DNA of 64,000 nt from Marinobacter sp. ELB17 (GTDB lineage Bacteria; Pseudomonadota; Gammaproteobacteria; Pseudomonadales; Oleiphilaceae): assembly GCF_000169375.1 (NCBI RefSeq), contig NZ_AAXY01000004.1, positions 124,001-188,000 of the forward strand, given 5' to 3'. A model generated the notes under the pieces. That model was given only the letters and a program-made list of their open reading frames with translations, was not told the origin of the DNA and ran no database searches. Positions within the stretch are counted from its first letter, which is position 1. Every line of letters starts with the position of its first letter. A program made the translations under genes and the position numbers. Of the stretch, positions 63,955 to 64,000 are shown in pieces.

Positions 63955-64000
63955 TCAATTGGAATCCGCGGTTTGCGGGTTGTTTGCCGGTTTAACCGGG
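63955..64000 (-). CDS. Possible 3' end of an upstream gene (narX-like sensor kinase)
   Basis: A frame running in from the right edge ends [14 protein letters not shown] with TGA at 63957-63955, 27 bases before narL. Sensor kinases often end after a PV-type strand, and narX usually lies just upstream of narL. Another frame is also open through the narL start, so this is tentative. Confidence 0.3.
   Translation of the reverse strand, partial: PVKPANNPQTADSN

Overview
The window looks like a chromosome segment of a denitrifying, fatty-acid-degrading marine gammaproteobacterium, most likely Marinobacter or a close relative. This is inferred from gene content (many acyl-CoA genes, TRAP transporters, a cNOR denitrification cluster, UbiT/U/V) and cannot be proven without a database search. 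Nearly all of it is coding. I see no rRNA, tRNA, CRISPR array, insertion sequence or prophage.

Region 1 (1-15.6 kb) is an acyl-CoA catabolic island. A DctP/DctQ TRAP transporter is at the left edge. Then come a crotonase-family isomerase, an acyl-CoA ligase, and a compact plus-strand operon: SDR, hotdog thioesterase, ACAD10/11-like acyl-CoA dehydrogenase, SDR, APH-like kinase, SurE-type phosphatase, acyl-CoA ligase and PanE-like reductase. The kinase plus ACAD10/11-like enzyme is the signature of 4-hydroxyacyl-CoA breakdown through a phosphorylated intermediate, and the overlapping SurE phosphatase is an unusual addition. A minus-strand operon follows: a pair of PimC/PimD-like dehydrogenases, a class II aldolase and a MaoC hydratase broken by a single-base frameshift.

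Region 2 (15.9-30.8 kb) holds a TAXI-type TRAP transporter, glutaryl-CoA dehydrogenase with a thiolase, an unrecognised multi-pass permease, an IclR regulator and a complete beta-oxidation set (FadB-like, FadA-like, FadE-like), then a nitronate monooxygenase. An IclR-sized operator-like motif is shared by the promoters on both sides of the iclR gene.

Region 3 (30.9-42.3 kb) is mixed: NarK nitrate/nitrite transporter, NnrS, a D-2-hydroxyacid dehydrogenase, a Yip1-like membrane protein, a Crp/Fnr-family regulator, AEC, CDF and BCCT transporters, a universal stress protein and a SCO/CtaG copper-assembly pair.

Region 4 (42.5-64 kb) is built around anaerobic respiration. NorQ plus a small membrane protein lie on the plus strand and norC-norB-polyferredoxin-norD-norE-norF on the minus strand. 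Then come a CadR-controlled cation transporter, an Fe-S photolyase, hemN, a nitrate-sensing chemoreceptor, ubiU-ubiV, a soluble CZB chemoreceptor, an orphan sdhB, a TehA-like channel, a MOSC protein, ubiT and a NarL response regulator.

The regulatory logic can be read from the DNA. NarL-type 7-2-7 palindromes lie upstream of narK, norQ/ctaG, norC and ubiU, and FNR/DNR-type boxes lie upstream of narK, the Yip1 gene, hemN and ubiU. Three of those boxes sit about 41-42 bp upstream of a predicted transcription start. This suggests one nitrate- and oxygen-responsive circuit that couples nitrate uptake, NO reduction, anaerobic heme synthesis and O2-independent ubiquinone synthesis.
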